The notes: a model not told the origin generated them from the sequence alone. Counted from the stretch's first letter, positions 1 to 11,185 are shown. The stretch: 64,000 nucleotides of DNA from Talinum fruticosum (GCA_021018815.1 JAITYX010000085.1:992001-1056000), one strand, 5' to 3'. Made by a program: numbers and translations.

Positions 1-21
1 AACCTTCAATTGGTATCGAGC
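1..21 (+). other. End of 5' LTR and primer-binding site of Sirevirus copy 1
   Basis: Bases 1-8 read AACCTTCA, the same LTR end seen next to the internal region of the - strand copy. After two bases, TGGTATCGAGC (11-21) matches the plant copia primer-binding site complementary to initiator tRNA-Met, TGGTATCAGAGC, with one A missing. The - strand copy carries the complete 12-base form. Confidence 0.85.
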
Positions 22-67
22 CTAGCCTTTTAGAACGAATCTAACCATCCAAAGGTCTAAAGATCAA

Positions 68-1818
68 ATGGCTCAAAACAATGGAAAGTTTGATGAAGGA
101 AGATCTTACAGCAGACCAATGGAAAGTTCGATGAAGGAAGATCTTACAACGAGACCACCAAAGTTTAAAGGATCAAATTTTGTACACTCGAAGAAGCTCA
201 TGGAATGTTTTTTACTGGATCACGAGGAAGATGTATGGAATATCATACAAGAAGGCAACTACATTCTAATGAAGATGGAAGAAACAAGACTTGTGCCTAA
301 AGCAAAGGTCGAGTACACCATCGAAGAGGCAGAAAAGTTCGTAAAGAACTTCAAGGCCATGAACATTCTAATGTGCGCTATCGCTCGGAGGAATACAACA
401 GAGTATCAGCTTGTGACACAGCCAAAGAAGTGTGGGACACTCTTGTCAACACATATGAAGGCACAAGCCAAGTCAAACAAGCGAAGATAAGCCAATATCT
501 TCACAAGTATGAGCTGTTCAAGATGGAGCCAGAAGAAAACATCACTCGGATGTTCATCCTCTTCACTAAGATTACTAACAATCTCAAATCTCTGAGTCGA
601 AAGATTTCCCATGAGGAAATGTGCAGAAAGATACTAAGAAGCTTGCCCAAGAGAATATGGGGTCCAAAGTTGACAACCATCGAGGCAGCTCGTAACCTCT
701 CTTTATTAAAGCCGAGCGAACTCATTTGGAAGCTACTCACCCATGAGATCCATCTGGAAGAAGAGGACACTAAGGTCAGCACCAAAAAGAATATTGCATC
801 GAAGACCTTAGAAAGCAAAGAAGAAAATCTGATTTCATCGGACTCACAAGAAGATCCCATGGCACTTATTGCTAGAGGCTTCAAAAGAATGGTGCAGCAC
901 AAAAGATGGGATAAACGAGTCAAGAGAAGAGTTCTACAAGAAAGACAAAAAGGATAGAAAAGGTAAACACTCTTCCCCTTCAAAATTATCTTTAACTAAG
1001 AACTCTGGCTGTTTTGAATGTGGCAAGCAAGGATCATATAGTCAAAGACTCGTCCAAGAAGAAAAAGGGACAGAAAGAAGAAGAAGGCTATGATGGCCAC
1101 ATGGAGTGATGAAGATTCATCTGAAGAAGATGAAGACTCGGATGACTCAAAGTGTCCGATGGCACTATCGGACTCGGAATCCGAATCCGAGTCAAATTTC
1201 GATCACTCGGACAATGAGGAAACTAATCCTCAGGAGGTAATTGAATATTTCCTCAAGTTTTCCAAAGTTGATTTAGCTAAATACATCTACACTTTGGAAC
1301 AAAATTCCAATTCGATTCTTCTCGGCTTAACGAACAACTTGAGTCTATCACTTCGAGAGTATTTCTTTGAAAAATGAATTAGAAAACCGAGACTTACTCT
1401 AAGGGAACTCAAGACTAGTGCTCAATCTAATGAGACCGAGTCCGAGTCCCTCGAAGAGAAAATGAGCATCTTAAGAAAAAGCTCAATGAGTCTCAAGAAC
1501 TTGTTTTGAAATTTACTCAAGGTCGAAAAACCTTGACATGCTCTTAGGGTCTCAATGTGTCTCCTTCGAAAAGAAGGACACGGTTTTAACAAAGAGGACT
1601 AAGCTCGGACCAACTTACAGGAGAAAATCTTCTCTACCGGTTTATGAAAGAAAAAATTTTCGAAAGAAAGAGACACAAACTCGCTTCTCTAAAAGAAAGA
1701 CTCGGAATCGGACCAAACCCAAAGTTATTCAAATCTGGGTTCCCAAGAGTCTTCTTCCTCGAAAAGGACCACAAGTAAAGGGAGTTACTAGTTTCGTTAG
1801 AGGAAGTAAGAAAGGTTA
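68..1818 (+). pseudogene. Sirevirus copy 1 gag (broken)
   Basis: This encodes the capsid/nucleocapsid part of a copia polyprotein. The ATG at 68 opens MAQNNGKFDEG and corresponds to the MARNSGEFDEG start of the - strand copy. The frame shifts near 373-490; the UBN2-like gag core (EVWDTLVNTYEG, then EEMCRKILRSLPKR) runs to about 957. A zinc knuckle begins CFECG at about 1012 but a one-base shift and loss of the last Cys break it; the related copy keeps CX2CX4HX4C. An acidic Ser/Asp/Glu stretch (1090-1200) and a Lys/Arg-rich tail to 1818 follow. A 38-base duplication lies in the first 30 codons. At least four breaks are visible, so it is a pseudogene unless the shifts are assembly errors. Confidence 0.88.
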
Positions 1819-1844
1819 GTTTGTTTCGATTTGCAGGTGGCTCG

Positions 1845-2130
1845 AAAAGAACAAAAGGACACCGGTACTGGACAGTGGATGCTCACGCCACATGTCGGAA
1901 ATCCAAGACTCTTTTCTAAGTTAGAAGATTGCAAGGGAGGCAAAGTCACATTTGGAGATGACAGCAAAGGCAAGATAATTGGGATAGGCAAGATTGGAAA
2001 AGGAGACAATCCGGTCGGCCTTGTTTACATTGTTAAGGGATTGAAGTACAATCTACTTAGCATCTCTCAATTATGTGACAAAGGTCAAGAGGCAAGATTC
2101 ACTCGCACTAACCGCTATATCTCGTGATGA
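1845..2130 (+). pseudogene. Sirevirus copy 1 aspartic protease (broken)
   Basis: Retroviral-type aspartic protease releases the mature proteins from the polyprotein. The active-site motif DSGCSRHM is readable in one frame at about 1868-1893, followed by a glycine-rich segment with GKIIGIGKIGKG and the LLSISQLCDKG motif at about 2050-2085, both characteristic of copia proteases. The long frame over this stretch does not contain the active-site motif in phase, so a frameshift lies between. The order protease then integrase agrees with Ty1/copia. Confidence 0.8.
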
Positions 2131-2229
2131 AACTACCAAGGTGACTAAGCTCTTAGGTAATACCTACACTGTTCCTCTTTCTAACCCAAGTCGGAATCTA
2201 TCTTATTTAAAAGCATCCTTACATGATGA

Positions 2230-3115
2230 TTGTTAGACATGGCATCGTAAACTAGGTCATGTTAGCATGCACACCATTAAGAAGCTTGCATCTCATGGTT
2301 TAGTCAGAGGATTACCTAACTGTGCATTTAAGAAAGATAAGATTTGTGAAGCATGCACGAGAGGGAAATAGGTTAGATCATCTTCCAAATCTCTCAAAAC
2401 TGTTTCCACATCGAAGGTGCTTGAAATGTTGCATATACTTATGTGGTGAAATCCCTATCAAGAGTCTCGGAGCTAAATCATATGTGCTTGTGATTGTTGA
2501 TGATTACTCACGATTTACCTGGGTTTGTTTTCTTAAGCACAAAAATAAAGCATTCAGAGAGTTCAAGCAAGCTCTGCAAGAAAATTCAAGTTGAGTCTCG
2601 ATTCATATCAAAAGAATTCGAACCGACCATGGAAGGGAGTGCGACTACTTAGAATTTACAGAGTTCCGTGATAAGAATTGTATCTCCCACAACTTCTCAG
2701 CACCAAGAACTACTCAACAAAATGGAGTAGTGGAGAGAAAGAAACGAACTCTTGAAGAAATAAGAAGGACAATGATGATTGAATATGATCTACTTTACTA
2801 TTTCAGGCCGAGGCAATCAACATAGCAAACTATACCCCGAATAGATGCCTTATTAGACCCATCATGAAGAAAACTCCATACGACTTTACAAAGGAAAGAA
2901 ACTCAACATTTTATACTTCAAACCATTTGGATGTAAGTGTTACGTTCATAACAATGGTAAGGATCACTCGACCAAGTTTGATGCTCGGTCGGATGAAGGT
3001 ATTTTTCTTAGTTATTCATCTCATAGTAAAGCATATCGCATTTTCAATAAAAGAACTAACAAAGTGGAAGAAAGCATCCACGGTGTTTTTGATGAGATTT
3101 AACAAGGAAAACTAA
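2230..3115 (+). pseudogene. Sirevirus copy 1 integrase (broken)
   Basis: DDE integrase inserts the cDNA into the chromosome. The N-terminal zinc domain is visible at about 2238-2365 (WHRKLGH, then CEAC spacing, HHCC type). The core carries the first catalytic Asp in VDDYSRFTWV (about 2494-2525), the second in RTDHGRE (about 2620) and the Glu in NGVVERK (about 2722-2740), but spread over different frames. Stops interrupt at 2233 and 2592. The C-terminal part reaches the KTPYD and YHS-type segments near 2870-3115. Unlike the - strand copy, this one keeps the VDDYSR segment. Confidence 0.87.
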
Positions 3116-3559
3116 GTGAGTCAACATTCTCGGATCTGAAGCTCAATCAAGATGATGATGTTAGTGAAGATGAGCTCAAAAGAGTCCAGGAAAAGTCACT
3201 CGTAACGAAGTGACTCGTAATCACTCGACTTAGAATGAAACAAGAGCCAGCTCGTAATGTTGAAGGTCAATAAGATGACCAAGCTCAATTAGAACAGACT
3301 TCTAAAGACCAACTAATTCATCCTACAAATCGGGTAAATCGGAGGACAGGTAGAGCTTTCAAATATGTTTCGAGCCACCCACTCAAAAACATCTTGTCTC
3401 GATATCAACCGTGGGGTAAGAACTCGTTCCTCTCTACAAAATCTATATGCATTCACTACATTCATTTCATTAAGTGAACCCAAAAATGCACTAGAGGCCC
3501 TAAATGAAGCATAATAGGTAGAGGCCATGCAAGAGGAACTCAATAAATTTAAAAGAAAC

Positions 3560-4290
3560 CAAGTCCGGACTCGACCAAACGACCTTCCGACCATCCAGTC
3601 ATACGAACCAAATGGGTTTTCAAGAACAAACTGGATGAAGGTAGGTTGCTAGTTAGAAATAAGGCTAGACTTGTGGCTCAAGGTTACAATCAAGAAGAAG
3701 GAATTGATTTTGGGGAAACCTTTGCACCGGTGACTAGGGTTAAAGCAATTAGAATCCTATTGGTATTTGCATCAAGCATGAATATCAAACTGTATCAAAT
3801 GGATGTTAAATGTGCTTTCCTTAATGGTTTCATTGAAGAGGAAGTCTATGTTAAGCAACCCCTGGATTTGAAAACTCTGAATTTCCAAATCATGTTTTCA
3901 AGTTGTAAAAACCTCTTTATGGTCTTAAACAAGCTCCCAAAGCTTGGTATGAAAGACTCGAGCAATTTCTTGGTTGAAAATGATTTTAGAAGAGGTCAGA
4001 TTGACAAGACTCTTTTTATAAAAACCAAGGGGAAAGACTTTCTTATTGCTCAAATCTATGTTGATGACATAATTTTTGGAGCCACTAATGAAATTCTATA
4101 TCGTGATTTTTCCGAGTTAATGAGACAGAATTTCAAATGGGCATGATGGGAGAACTCAATTTCTTCCTTGGTCTACAAATCAAGCAAGACAAAGATGGCA
4201 TCTATGTCCATCAATTAAAGTATACCAAGGAGCTGCTGAAGAAGTACAAACTTCAGGATGTAAAACATGCAAGCAACCCCTAAGAGCAGC
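3560..4290 (+). pseudogene. Sirevirus copy 1 reverse transcriptase (broken)
   Basis: This is the RNA-dependent DNA polymerase domain (RVT_2 type). The fingers/palm are clear: [17 protein letters not shown] at 3661-3711, [12 protein letters not shown] at about 3793-3828 and the catalytic YVDDIIFG at about 4057-4080, all within a continuous frame of 166 codons starting at 3646. Immediately upstream (3561-3645) the [16 protein letters not shown] start lies in another frame, and downstream the [15 protein letters not shown] segment is shifted at about 4140. The catalytic Asp pair is intact, but the domain cannot be read through. Confidence 0.9.
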
Positions 4291-4419
4291 GAAGATAAAA
4301 CTGGATTTAAACGGAAAAGGTAAAGCAAGTAGATCAAAACTTTATCGAGGTATGATTAGATCTCTGCTATATCTTACTTCCAAGTAGACTAGACATAATG
4401 TTTAGTTTATGTCTCGTGT

Positions 4420-4998
4420 GCAAGATTTCAAGCTAATCCAAAAGAATCACATCTCATTGCGGTGAAGAGAATTTTCGGATATCTTTTAGGGACTCGGAAT
4501 CTAGGTGTATGGTACTTAAGAGACTCGTAACCGACTCTCACCGGATACTCGGATGCCGACTATGATGGGTACAAAGTTGATAGAAAAAGCACTTCAGAGC
4601 ATGCCGCTTCGGGTCAATCCCTTATATCCTGGCACTCAAAGAAGCAAAATTCAGTAGCTCTATCAACTGCCGAAGTTGAATACATTGCAGCTGAAGCATC
4701 CTGTGCTCGGATCTTATGGATCAAGCAACACTTGAGAGATCTTGGACTTACATCCAAATCAATTCCAATCAAGTGTGATAATCAAAGTGCGATCAGCATC
4801 ACCAAGAATCCAGCTTTAGCACTCAAAGACAAAGCACATTGAGGTCGGTATCATTTTCTAAGAGATCATTCTGAGAAAGGTGACATTGAACTTGATTTTA
4901 TTCCTACCAAACTTCAATTAGCTGATATCTTTACTAAGCCACTTAGTGAGGATCAGCTTTGTTTTATTAGGAATGAGCTTGGCATGATTAATGCATAA
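4420..4998 (+). pseudogene. Sirevirus copy 1 RNase H and pol end
   Basis: RNase H degrades the RNA template during reverse transcription. The first catalytic Asp lies in GYSDADYDGYKVDRKSTSE at about 4540-4597, the Glu in ALSTAEVEYIAA (about 4660-4690; the usual form is TEAEY), and the later Asp in KCDNQSAISITKNP at about 4770-4810. The frame has one stop at 4840 (after KDKAH) and then continues to FIPTKLQLADIFTKPL and ends at the stop at 4996-4998. This marks the end of pol; a spacer and the env-like ORF follow. Confidence 0.88.
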
Positions 4999-5656
4999 TT
5001 ATGTGCTTCTCTCGAGTGGAATTACTTTGCATGACTATGTGTTAAATGTCTCGTCTTTATGCTTTAATAACAATTAGTTCAGTTAATCTAGTGATACCGA
5101 TGACCTATGAGTTATTACTTATTTGTGGTGTTCGAGTCACTCGAAACTTTATCGAGTCGACTCGCATTTTGAGAAAAATGGACATCAAACTGCTGAAATC
5201 ATCTCTAGATCAGTGGAGAATTTCATAAACTTCTTTTAAAATCTCTCTTTTCTCTCTATCTCTCATGCGCATCAATAAGAGAACTAGCCGTTGGAAGACA
5301 AACACTGGAATTCTAACCGTTGGAGAGCAGAATGGTCACACCGGTCCGAGGCGACCGTTTGAGAGTCAGGTCGAACGAACATTGAAGGAAAATTCTTTCT
5401 CTATAAATAGCATCCTTTTTCCTTCATTTCGATACTTTACTCTCTACATACTCTCTCTCTCGCTTACTACATATTGAGCAAGTTCACTATTATCGAGAAA
5501 CGAACCGACTCTCAAGTCAAGTGAAAGACATCTCAAGTAAGCACCGATTGGTCTCGACTCTCTTGCTACTCTTTCATTTTCTTTTTACTCTCTCTCTCTT
5601 CGAGCTTTCTCTCTATCTCTCTCTCAAAGTTCATCCCCTCTCTTTTCTCACTCAAA
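4999..5656 (+). promoter_or_regulatory. Spacer before env-like ORF with internal promoter-like module (copy 1)
   Basis: No coding domain is seen here. It contains a perfect TATA element, CTATAAATAG, at 5401-5410, followed by a CT-rich stretch (about 5440-5650) like a plant 5' leader, and then the ATG at 5657 in the context AAAATGCC. The TATA sits about 248 bases before that ATG. The related - strand copy has an AT-rich TATA-like element at the matching place with nearly the same spacing. I infer, but cannot prove, that this is a subgenomic promoter for the env-like ORF. Confidence 0.5.
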
Positions 5657-7210
5657 ATGCCGAAAAGAGGTTCCCACCTAGACTTTCTTGGTTCTACAAC
5701 CAAGAAACCTCGAACAAAAAGCCAAGAGGGTCCTTCCAACCCTTCTAAAATCATTGTCACCCGACACCTAACGTTGGATGACAAATTCTTTCCGACCACT
5801 AAGTTTTCATGGTTAAACAACATGAAAACCACAAGGGTTTATAATTTCCTCTGTTTCCACGAGTTCATCTACCCGTAACTCATTTCTAAGTTTTACTCTA
5901 ACCTCTCCAACTCTGAGGGTATACTCACCTCCAGAGTTCAAGACATTGTTGTCCGAGTCAACGTGTCTCTCCTCCATCGCCTTTTCAAAGTATCTTCTCT
6001 TTCCTCAACAAGCAACCCCATACCTTTTAACAAGGTTGCTGATGAATTCTTTGAGAAGTACGTAAAAGAATTTCCCGAGTCACACAAAAACTTCTCAGTG
6101 ACTCAACTAAAGTCAAAAGCCCGACTTCGTGTTTCTTGTTGATGAGAACTTCTTCTCTCAAGCATTCAAGTAAGGAGAACCCTAACCCCAAGAATCTCAA
6201 AGCTCTTTATGATATACTTGAGGGCTACAAAGCAGACCTCTTTCCAACTATAATCGAGCGGATGGCCACTATGCTAGCTCGGACTCAATCTAAGAAATCC
6301 ACCCCACTTCCTTTCGGGGCTCTTCTCACATTCATCTTTAAGTAATTCAATGTTCCTCTCCCTTCGCATCCTAATGCGGTTTCGAGGTCGTCATTGTTTT
6401 TGGCGTAAAAGAACTTCTTGGGTATGGATACTAAGATACCCAACCGGGTGTCCGGGTCCATAGCTCGAACTTAGGCCACCTTCTCCGCCTCGCACTCGGA
6501 CACAAACTCCTCTCTCTCTATCTCCTCCTCCTGGTGGTGCCTCCACCTCAGGTGTCTCTTAGGTCCTATCTTCTGCCTTGTCCACTGCCATAATGGACAA
6601 GATCTCCTCGTGTCCACTAAACTTAAGGACACCCTCCGATCATTCAAGACTATCCTCCAGCCTATGACCATCAATCAAAAGACTCGCTCAATCCCAAATC
6701 GAGAGTAGCAAGATGTGCTTCTTGAGCTGAAGGCCCTCATCAAGGAGCAGAAGGAGATGATCGAGCTCCTCCAAGAAAGGCGCTCAAAGGCTACGCAGGA
6801 TCTAGTTCACTCGGACACATCCGAGGAATCCTCGAGCCCAGCCAAATCCTCCTCTAGAGGAGAGGAAGAAGAAGAAAAGAAGAAGAGCTCGCGGTCGAGG
6901 CAGCTCCATCTCGAGGAGAAGGAGGAAGGGGAGAAGGAAGAAGAAGAGAAGGAAGAAGCCGAAGGAGCTGAAGCAGCAGAGAGACAAGGTGCTCCAAGCA
7001 CTCCAACCGGAACCGATCAGCTTAGACAGTGAGTCCGAGTGGGTCGAAAACCCCGCCGACAAAGGTCGGCTAGCAGCCCTCCAGCCCGAGCCAAGCACTC
7101 CCTCGGCCGATTTCCAAGAGGATGAACCTCTGGACGACCTGGTTCTGGGTCATCCATTCAAAGCCGAGCCTGTCCCGGAGATCCTAGTGCTGCCCCGCCT
7201 CAATCTTTAA
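5657..7210 (+). pseudogene. Extra env-like ORF of Sirevirus copy 1 (broken)
   Basis: Some Sireviruses carry an extra ORF between pol and the 3' LTR, often called env-like; its function is not established. This one begins MPKRGSHLDF and soon has KKPRTK, a basic run that could be a nuclear localisation signal. The first frame stops at 5877. Later segments in other frames include FNKVADEFFEKYVKEFPES (about 6027-6083), a coiled-coil-like stretch starting LLELKALIKEQKEMIELL at 6718, a long Glu/Lys-rich tract (about 6865-6970) and a tail to the stop at 7210. The counterpart in the other copy starts MPKRGNHPDF. I see no convincing transmembrane or fusion segment, so 'env' is a positional label only. 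Confidence 0.7.
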
Positions 7211-7776
7211 CATCATCCCGCTCTTACCGGCGAAGGTGCACCGCTCGGTCCTCCACCTCGACTCGATCGCTTCATCTCCACCTTCTTAAAATTTTCTCTT
7301 TTCCTTTTTTTGTCCAAACATAAAAATTTGTATCTTCTTGATACATTCTTCCCCTGTTTGTTTTTTTGTTTTGGTTTCTGTTGAAAGGCAAGGGGGAGAA
7401 TAGTTAGAAAATTTGTGTTGTCTTGTTTAGGGGAGATTTTCTCTCACCTCTTTTGTGTATATATCTTTTCTATGTGAATATTAATGAAGTGATTTCTGAG
7501 TTTCAATCTATTTTTTCGAGTTCATCTTAGTTACATATCATATTATTCTTTCTTGCTCCGATCTATCAACCCAGTTACATTTTTTTATGCTCCGATATAC
7601 GCATTACTCTAAGTTTGATTTACCTCATTTCTATTCAATATTTCAGCTTTTAGCTCGATGCAAACTAAATTTTAATTGCTCCGACATGTTCATTAAGAAA
7701 GAATGAAAACTCGGGGTTTTAACAATAACAAAGTTACTATCCGAGTAAAGAATGCCTTTCATCAAAAAGCGGAGAT
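7211..7776 (+). other. Untranslated 3' part of Sirevirus copy 1 with polypurine tracts
   Basis: There is no ORF. A purine tract GAAAGGCAAGGGGGAGAA lies at 7383-7400, and TTTAGGGGAG at about 7427-7436; both are kept in the - strand copy although the flanks differ. A third tract, CAAAAAGCGGAGA (7763-7775), directly precedes the 3' LTR and is the likely primer for plus-strand synthesis. Several purine tracts upstream of the LTR are a known Sirevirus habit. Confidence 0.75.
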
Positions 7777-9284
7777 TGAAGACTCGGACTTTGCATGTAT
7801 AACATTCTTAGTACTATCAAGAAATCAGGTACAAACTTCATCTCTTATAAGTTTTGATTACAAGTCATTCTAAATTATATAGAAACTTTTCTAAGTGATA
7901 CGTAACCTTCTCTCGAGTGTTACGTAAAATATTGCATATGCTTTCATTTGATTCTGACCGACTTAGAAAGTATACTCTTACTCGTCTTTTCACATTGGTA
8001 GTTCCGAGTCACTCGGACAACACTCGCATTTATCACATGTTCAAGCACTCACTCTAACACGTTTAAACTCGAGTCCGACTCGTATTCTAAGTTCAGGTGA
8101 ATTACTACATTAGTTTATCTCTTCTAGTCGGCCTGTTTTGTTTGAACTTTATCTCGTTTAGATCAAGCACTCTCACTCGATATTCTTTATCTAACTAGAT
8201 ATTTCTCTAGACAAACTCAGATGGAATTTGAGTATAATGAATATTAGACTTAGAAATTTCATTCCTTTCGACTCGTATAATTATACAGTTAATTATCTAA
8301 ATTAAATTATTATCTATGTCTAATCTTGGACCAAAGTATTTTGTACTTTGAGAACCAAAATTTGATTTACTTTTGTAGGTTATCTAAACGAGGTTATCCT
8401 AATTTTGAACTACAAAAGTAACGGGCTTCAAGATGTCAAATCACCAGCAGACAAGGATTTTTCTACTTCTAACCAAGGCCTAGAAACCGTGTAAGGGTTG
8501 TCTCGTTTCCAAAACTGGAAATCTTCAACGCTAAGCTCAACAAGTGGTTTCCACCTTACTTTTCGAGACACTACCAGTGGATTCGGACATCCTAAGGAGT
8601 TAAGAGCCATTGCACAACGTTCACATCTCAACGGATCTTTTCCGAGCGACTTCTTCAACTAATCAGGAGTTAGTCACAACAACTAATCTGCTTGGTCATC
8701 TATAAATAGAAGCCAACTCTCAAGACTTGAAGATTGTTAGAACCATTTTAAATACACATACTTAAGCAAAAGTCTTTGTATTCATATTCAATCTTCTACT
8801 TATAACTCCAACTCTGTACTTAACATCTTTCCGAGTTTTAAGGTCCGGCAATCAGTCACAACTTTCATTCTTACTTTCGAGTAAGGTTCCTTGACTGAGC
8901 TGTAAGGGTTAACTCATCTCAGTTGTCCCTAGCTGTAACGGTTGCCTCGGTTAGAAAGTACTAGATTAGATAAGGAAATTCCCGAGTCTAGGAAAGCCTT
9001 GTTATGAATTGTCTAAGGGAGCAATTCTGGTTGAGTCTATCTACCGTATGTTGTGGATTCAAAATAGTTGATTTGACTTGGTGCTTGGATTAGCACTAGC
9101 CGTGGTTTTCCGCCCCAGGAGGGTTTCCACATAAATTCCGAGTTCATACGTTTCGAGTCCAATCTAGACTCGGACAGTCTCAAAGTTTGTTTTAAACTTT
9201 AATCTTCTATTTATTGTTCAAATTTCCTCACCACCCTATTCACCCCCTCGAGGGTGATTAATTCTCTTCAAGAGCAAACCTTCG
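7777..9284 (+). repeat. 3' LTR of Sirevirus copy 1
   Basis: It begins TGAAGACTCGG directly after the purine tract and ends CAAACCTTCG; the end seen in the other LTRs is CAAACCTTCA, so the last base has changed. It is about 1508 bp, against 1519 for the solo LTR and 1578/1580 for the pair at 25-36 kb. A TATA element TATAAATAG lies at 8701-8709 followed by AAGCC, at the same relative place as in the other three LTRs of the family. The segment CCCTATTCACCCCCTCGAGG close to the end is shared by all. Confidence 0.9.
8701..8709 (+). promoter_or_regulatory. TATA box of the Sirevirus LTR
   Basis: TATAAATAG followed by AAGCC is kept in all four LTRs of this family in the window (on the - strand near 22000-22008, 25659-25667 and 34969-34977). 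Transcription would start about 30 bases downstream, which sets the U3/R border; this is inference from position. Confidence 0.65.
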
Positions 9285-9501
9285 ATCCTAAGCATTATCC
9301 TTTGGGTTATGGAATAGGGAAGTCTACTACCATTGAGTATCGTCGGAATCCAAGCTCCAAAAGGTTGGAACGCCTTAGGAAGAAGTCCGGTAAATCTTCC
9401 CTTGCTCTACACCGACCGGTGCGACTTACCTCGTACATACCACACCGATTCAGTCTATCTTCCGTCGTAGGACATCACCATAAAGAATTCCCCTCCAATG
9501 G

Positions 9502-10740
9502 ATGGAGCATCGTAACCATCTTCCATTATCACCTTGCTTAATGAAACCTCACCTAAGATGGAAGCCCCGAATTGAGGCTAAGGATAAGAAAATAGAGTCC
9601 ATATCAAACACTCTTAAAGCTATCCTAAAGACTTTTGAGGACAATAAGAAAGATGGTGAAGGAAAAGAAGAAGAAGAAGAAGAATTAGTAGGAGGAGGTC
9701 CTCGACCTAAACCATCTCATCCAGGCAATCCCAAACATAAGCCTAAGTTTGATCCACATACCTATCGGATAGAACAAATGTTAAGGGAGTCATCCATGTT
9801 TAGGAGTCACTACTTTGACCATACAGGATTCACTTCAATCCCCAAAGGAAAGCTACCCCTTAAGTTCACCATGCTGGACATTAAGTTTCGAGAATCCTTA
9901 TCACCATGTTCGCGACTTCTTAGGAGCAATGACTCTTAAGAACGTACATGAAGACACTTCCTACATCATCTTCCCATGGACTTTTGATAATGATGTAATG
10001 AAGTGTTATAACGCGGTTGACACAGGCAATGTCACCAATTGGAATGATCCGTGTAAGGAGTTCCTACATCAATACTCCTATAACACCGATCTATCTCGTC
10101 ACACATAGAGACTTGGAGTTAATCAAGTAAGGTGAGAAGGAAAGTTTTACGGACTTTTGTCACCGGATGGAGGCCAAAAGCTACACATATGGTATACCGA
10201 CCTTCCGACAAGGACCAAGTCAGAATCATCGTGAAGAACCTTCAGCTTGCCTATAATCATCACCTTAAAGATGCCGACATGCTAATATAAGAAGAATTGG
10301 CTACCACGGCCACAAAAATCATGATGGGATATAGAGGTAACTATCAATTCAAAGACAAGAAACCCTCTAACCAAGGTAATACTAGCAGGGGTGCGGATGT
10401 TAATGCCCTTAACATGTATAATGACTACACTCCAATTGATACCACTTAAGCTCAAGCCCTCGACCATCCGTTGTCTAAAGGGAAGATGGAATTGCCACTT
10501 ATAAGAGCAGAATTAGAAATCACAAAACAAGTAAAAAATAAGGACGTAGGAAAATTCTATAAATACCATCGTTTACAAGGACACGACACCGAGCAATGCT
10601 GGAAATTCAAGAACAAGTTGGAGAGCATGTTTCACAATGGTCAACTCCCTCTCCCTAAGGCCGCCCGTAAGCCAAGCAACAACAAAAATCTTTTCAGCGG
10701 CACCTTAGCCATATTCTCCGAACCTATTCCAGGTTAGTGG
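9502..10740 (+). pseudogene. Tat copy A gag (broken)
   Basis: This is the capsid-type protein of a Tat-lineage gypsy element. A Lys/Glu-rich N-terminus (9541-9690) is followed by YRIEQMLRESSMF (about 9762-9800) and KGKLPLKFTMLDIKF. After a frameshift near 9890 come MTLKNVHEDTSYIIFPWTFDND (9929-9995) and a WNDPCKEFLHQYSYNTDLS segment (10041-10100), which match the usual gag core with its 'F..QY.YN' motif. A stop occurs at 10108. A knuckle-like segment follows at about 10548-10605 (FYKYHRLQGHDTEQCW); the first Cys is replaced by Tyr. Not functional as written. Confidence 0.78.
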
Positions 10741-11185
10741 GACCTATCTATCTTCATTCAAGACATTAATAAGTCAAAACCACTTATTAGCTTGCCACCC
10801 CTAGACCTAGAAGTCCATGGATTGTGGGTAAGTGATGAAGAGGATGTATATAAAACTAAAGATGACAGTGATGATAATTTCTAGGGCACACCACCCTTAG
10901 AAGAAAAAGACTTTTGGGAGAGCCGAAGAGTCTAGAAATTCAATTCCTTACTAGATCTTGGCAACAAAATGCATCCGTGGGTCCACAACAGACTTAGGAA
11001 GCCCTAAAAGAACCCGAAGCCGCTAAAGAAGAAGAGCCAATCATAAAACAACTTCAAAAACTTAAAGTTGATATCTCTATCTCGGCAACTCATATTTGCT
11101 TCCCAAAAGCATAGGTAGGCCTTGACTCGATGCACTTAGCAAAATTGAGGTTTCCATTAAAACCACGCCTGAGGAAGTAGTAGGA
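10738..11185 (+). other. Gag-protease spacer of Tat copy A
   Basis: No intact ORF longer than about 60 codons is seen. Short charged segments (around 10800-10870 and 10990-11060) are in keeping with the acidic linker of Tat polyproteins. Nothing else is recognised. Confidence 0.4.

Larger units (their letters stand above)
1..9284 (+). mobile_element. Ty1/copia LTR retrotransposon, Sirevirus-like, copy 1 (5' LTR outside window)
   Basis: The order seen is end of 5' LTR, primer-binding site, gag, protease, integrase, RT, RNase H, an extra env-like ORF, purine tracts and 3' LTR. Integrase before RT defines Ty1/copia. The large element with an extra ORF after pol and several purine tracts is typical of the Sirevirus/Maximus lineage. 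All reading frames carry stops and frameshifts, so this copy cannot make a full polyprotein as written. It is closely related to the - strand copy at 25014-35897, which gives independent support for domain limits. The 3' LTR abuts Tat-type gypsy sequence at 9285, so it probably inserted into that element; the left target-site duplication is outside the window. Confidence 0.93.

Noticed and set aside
501..983. 160-codon - strand frame
   Set aside because: Shadow of gag on the opposite strand.
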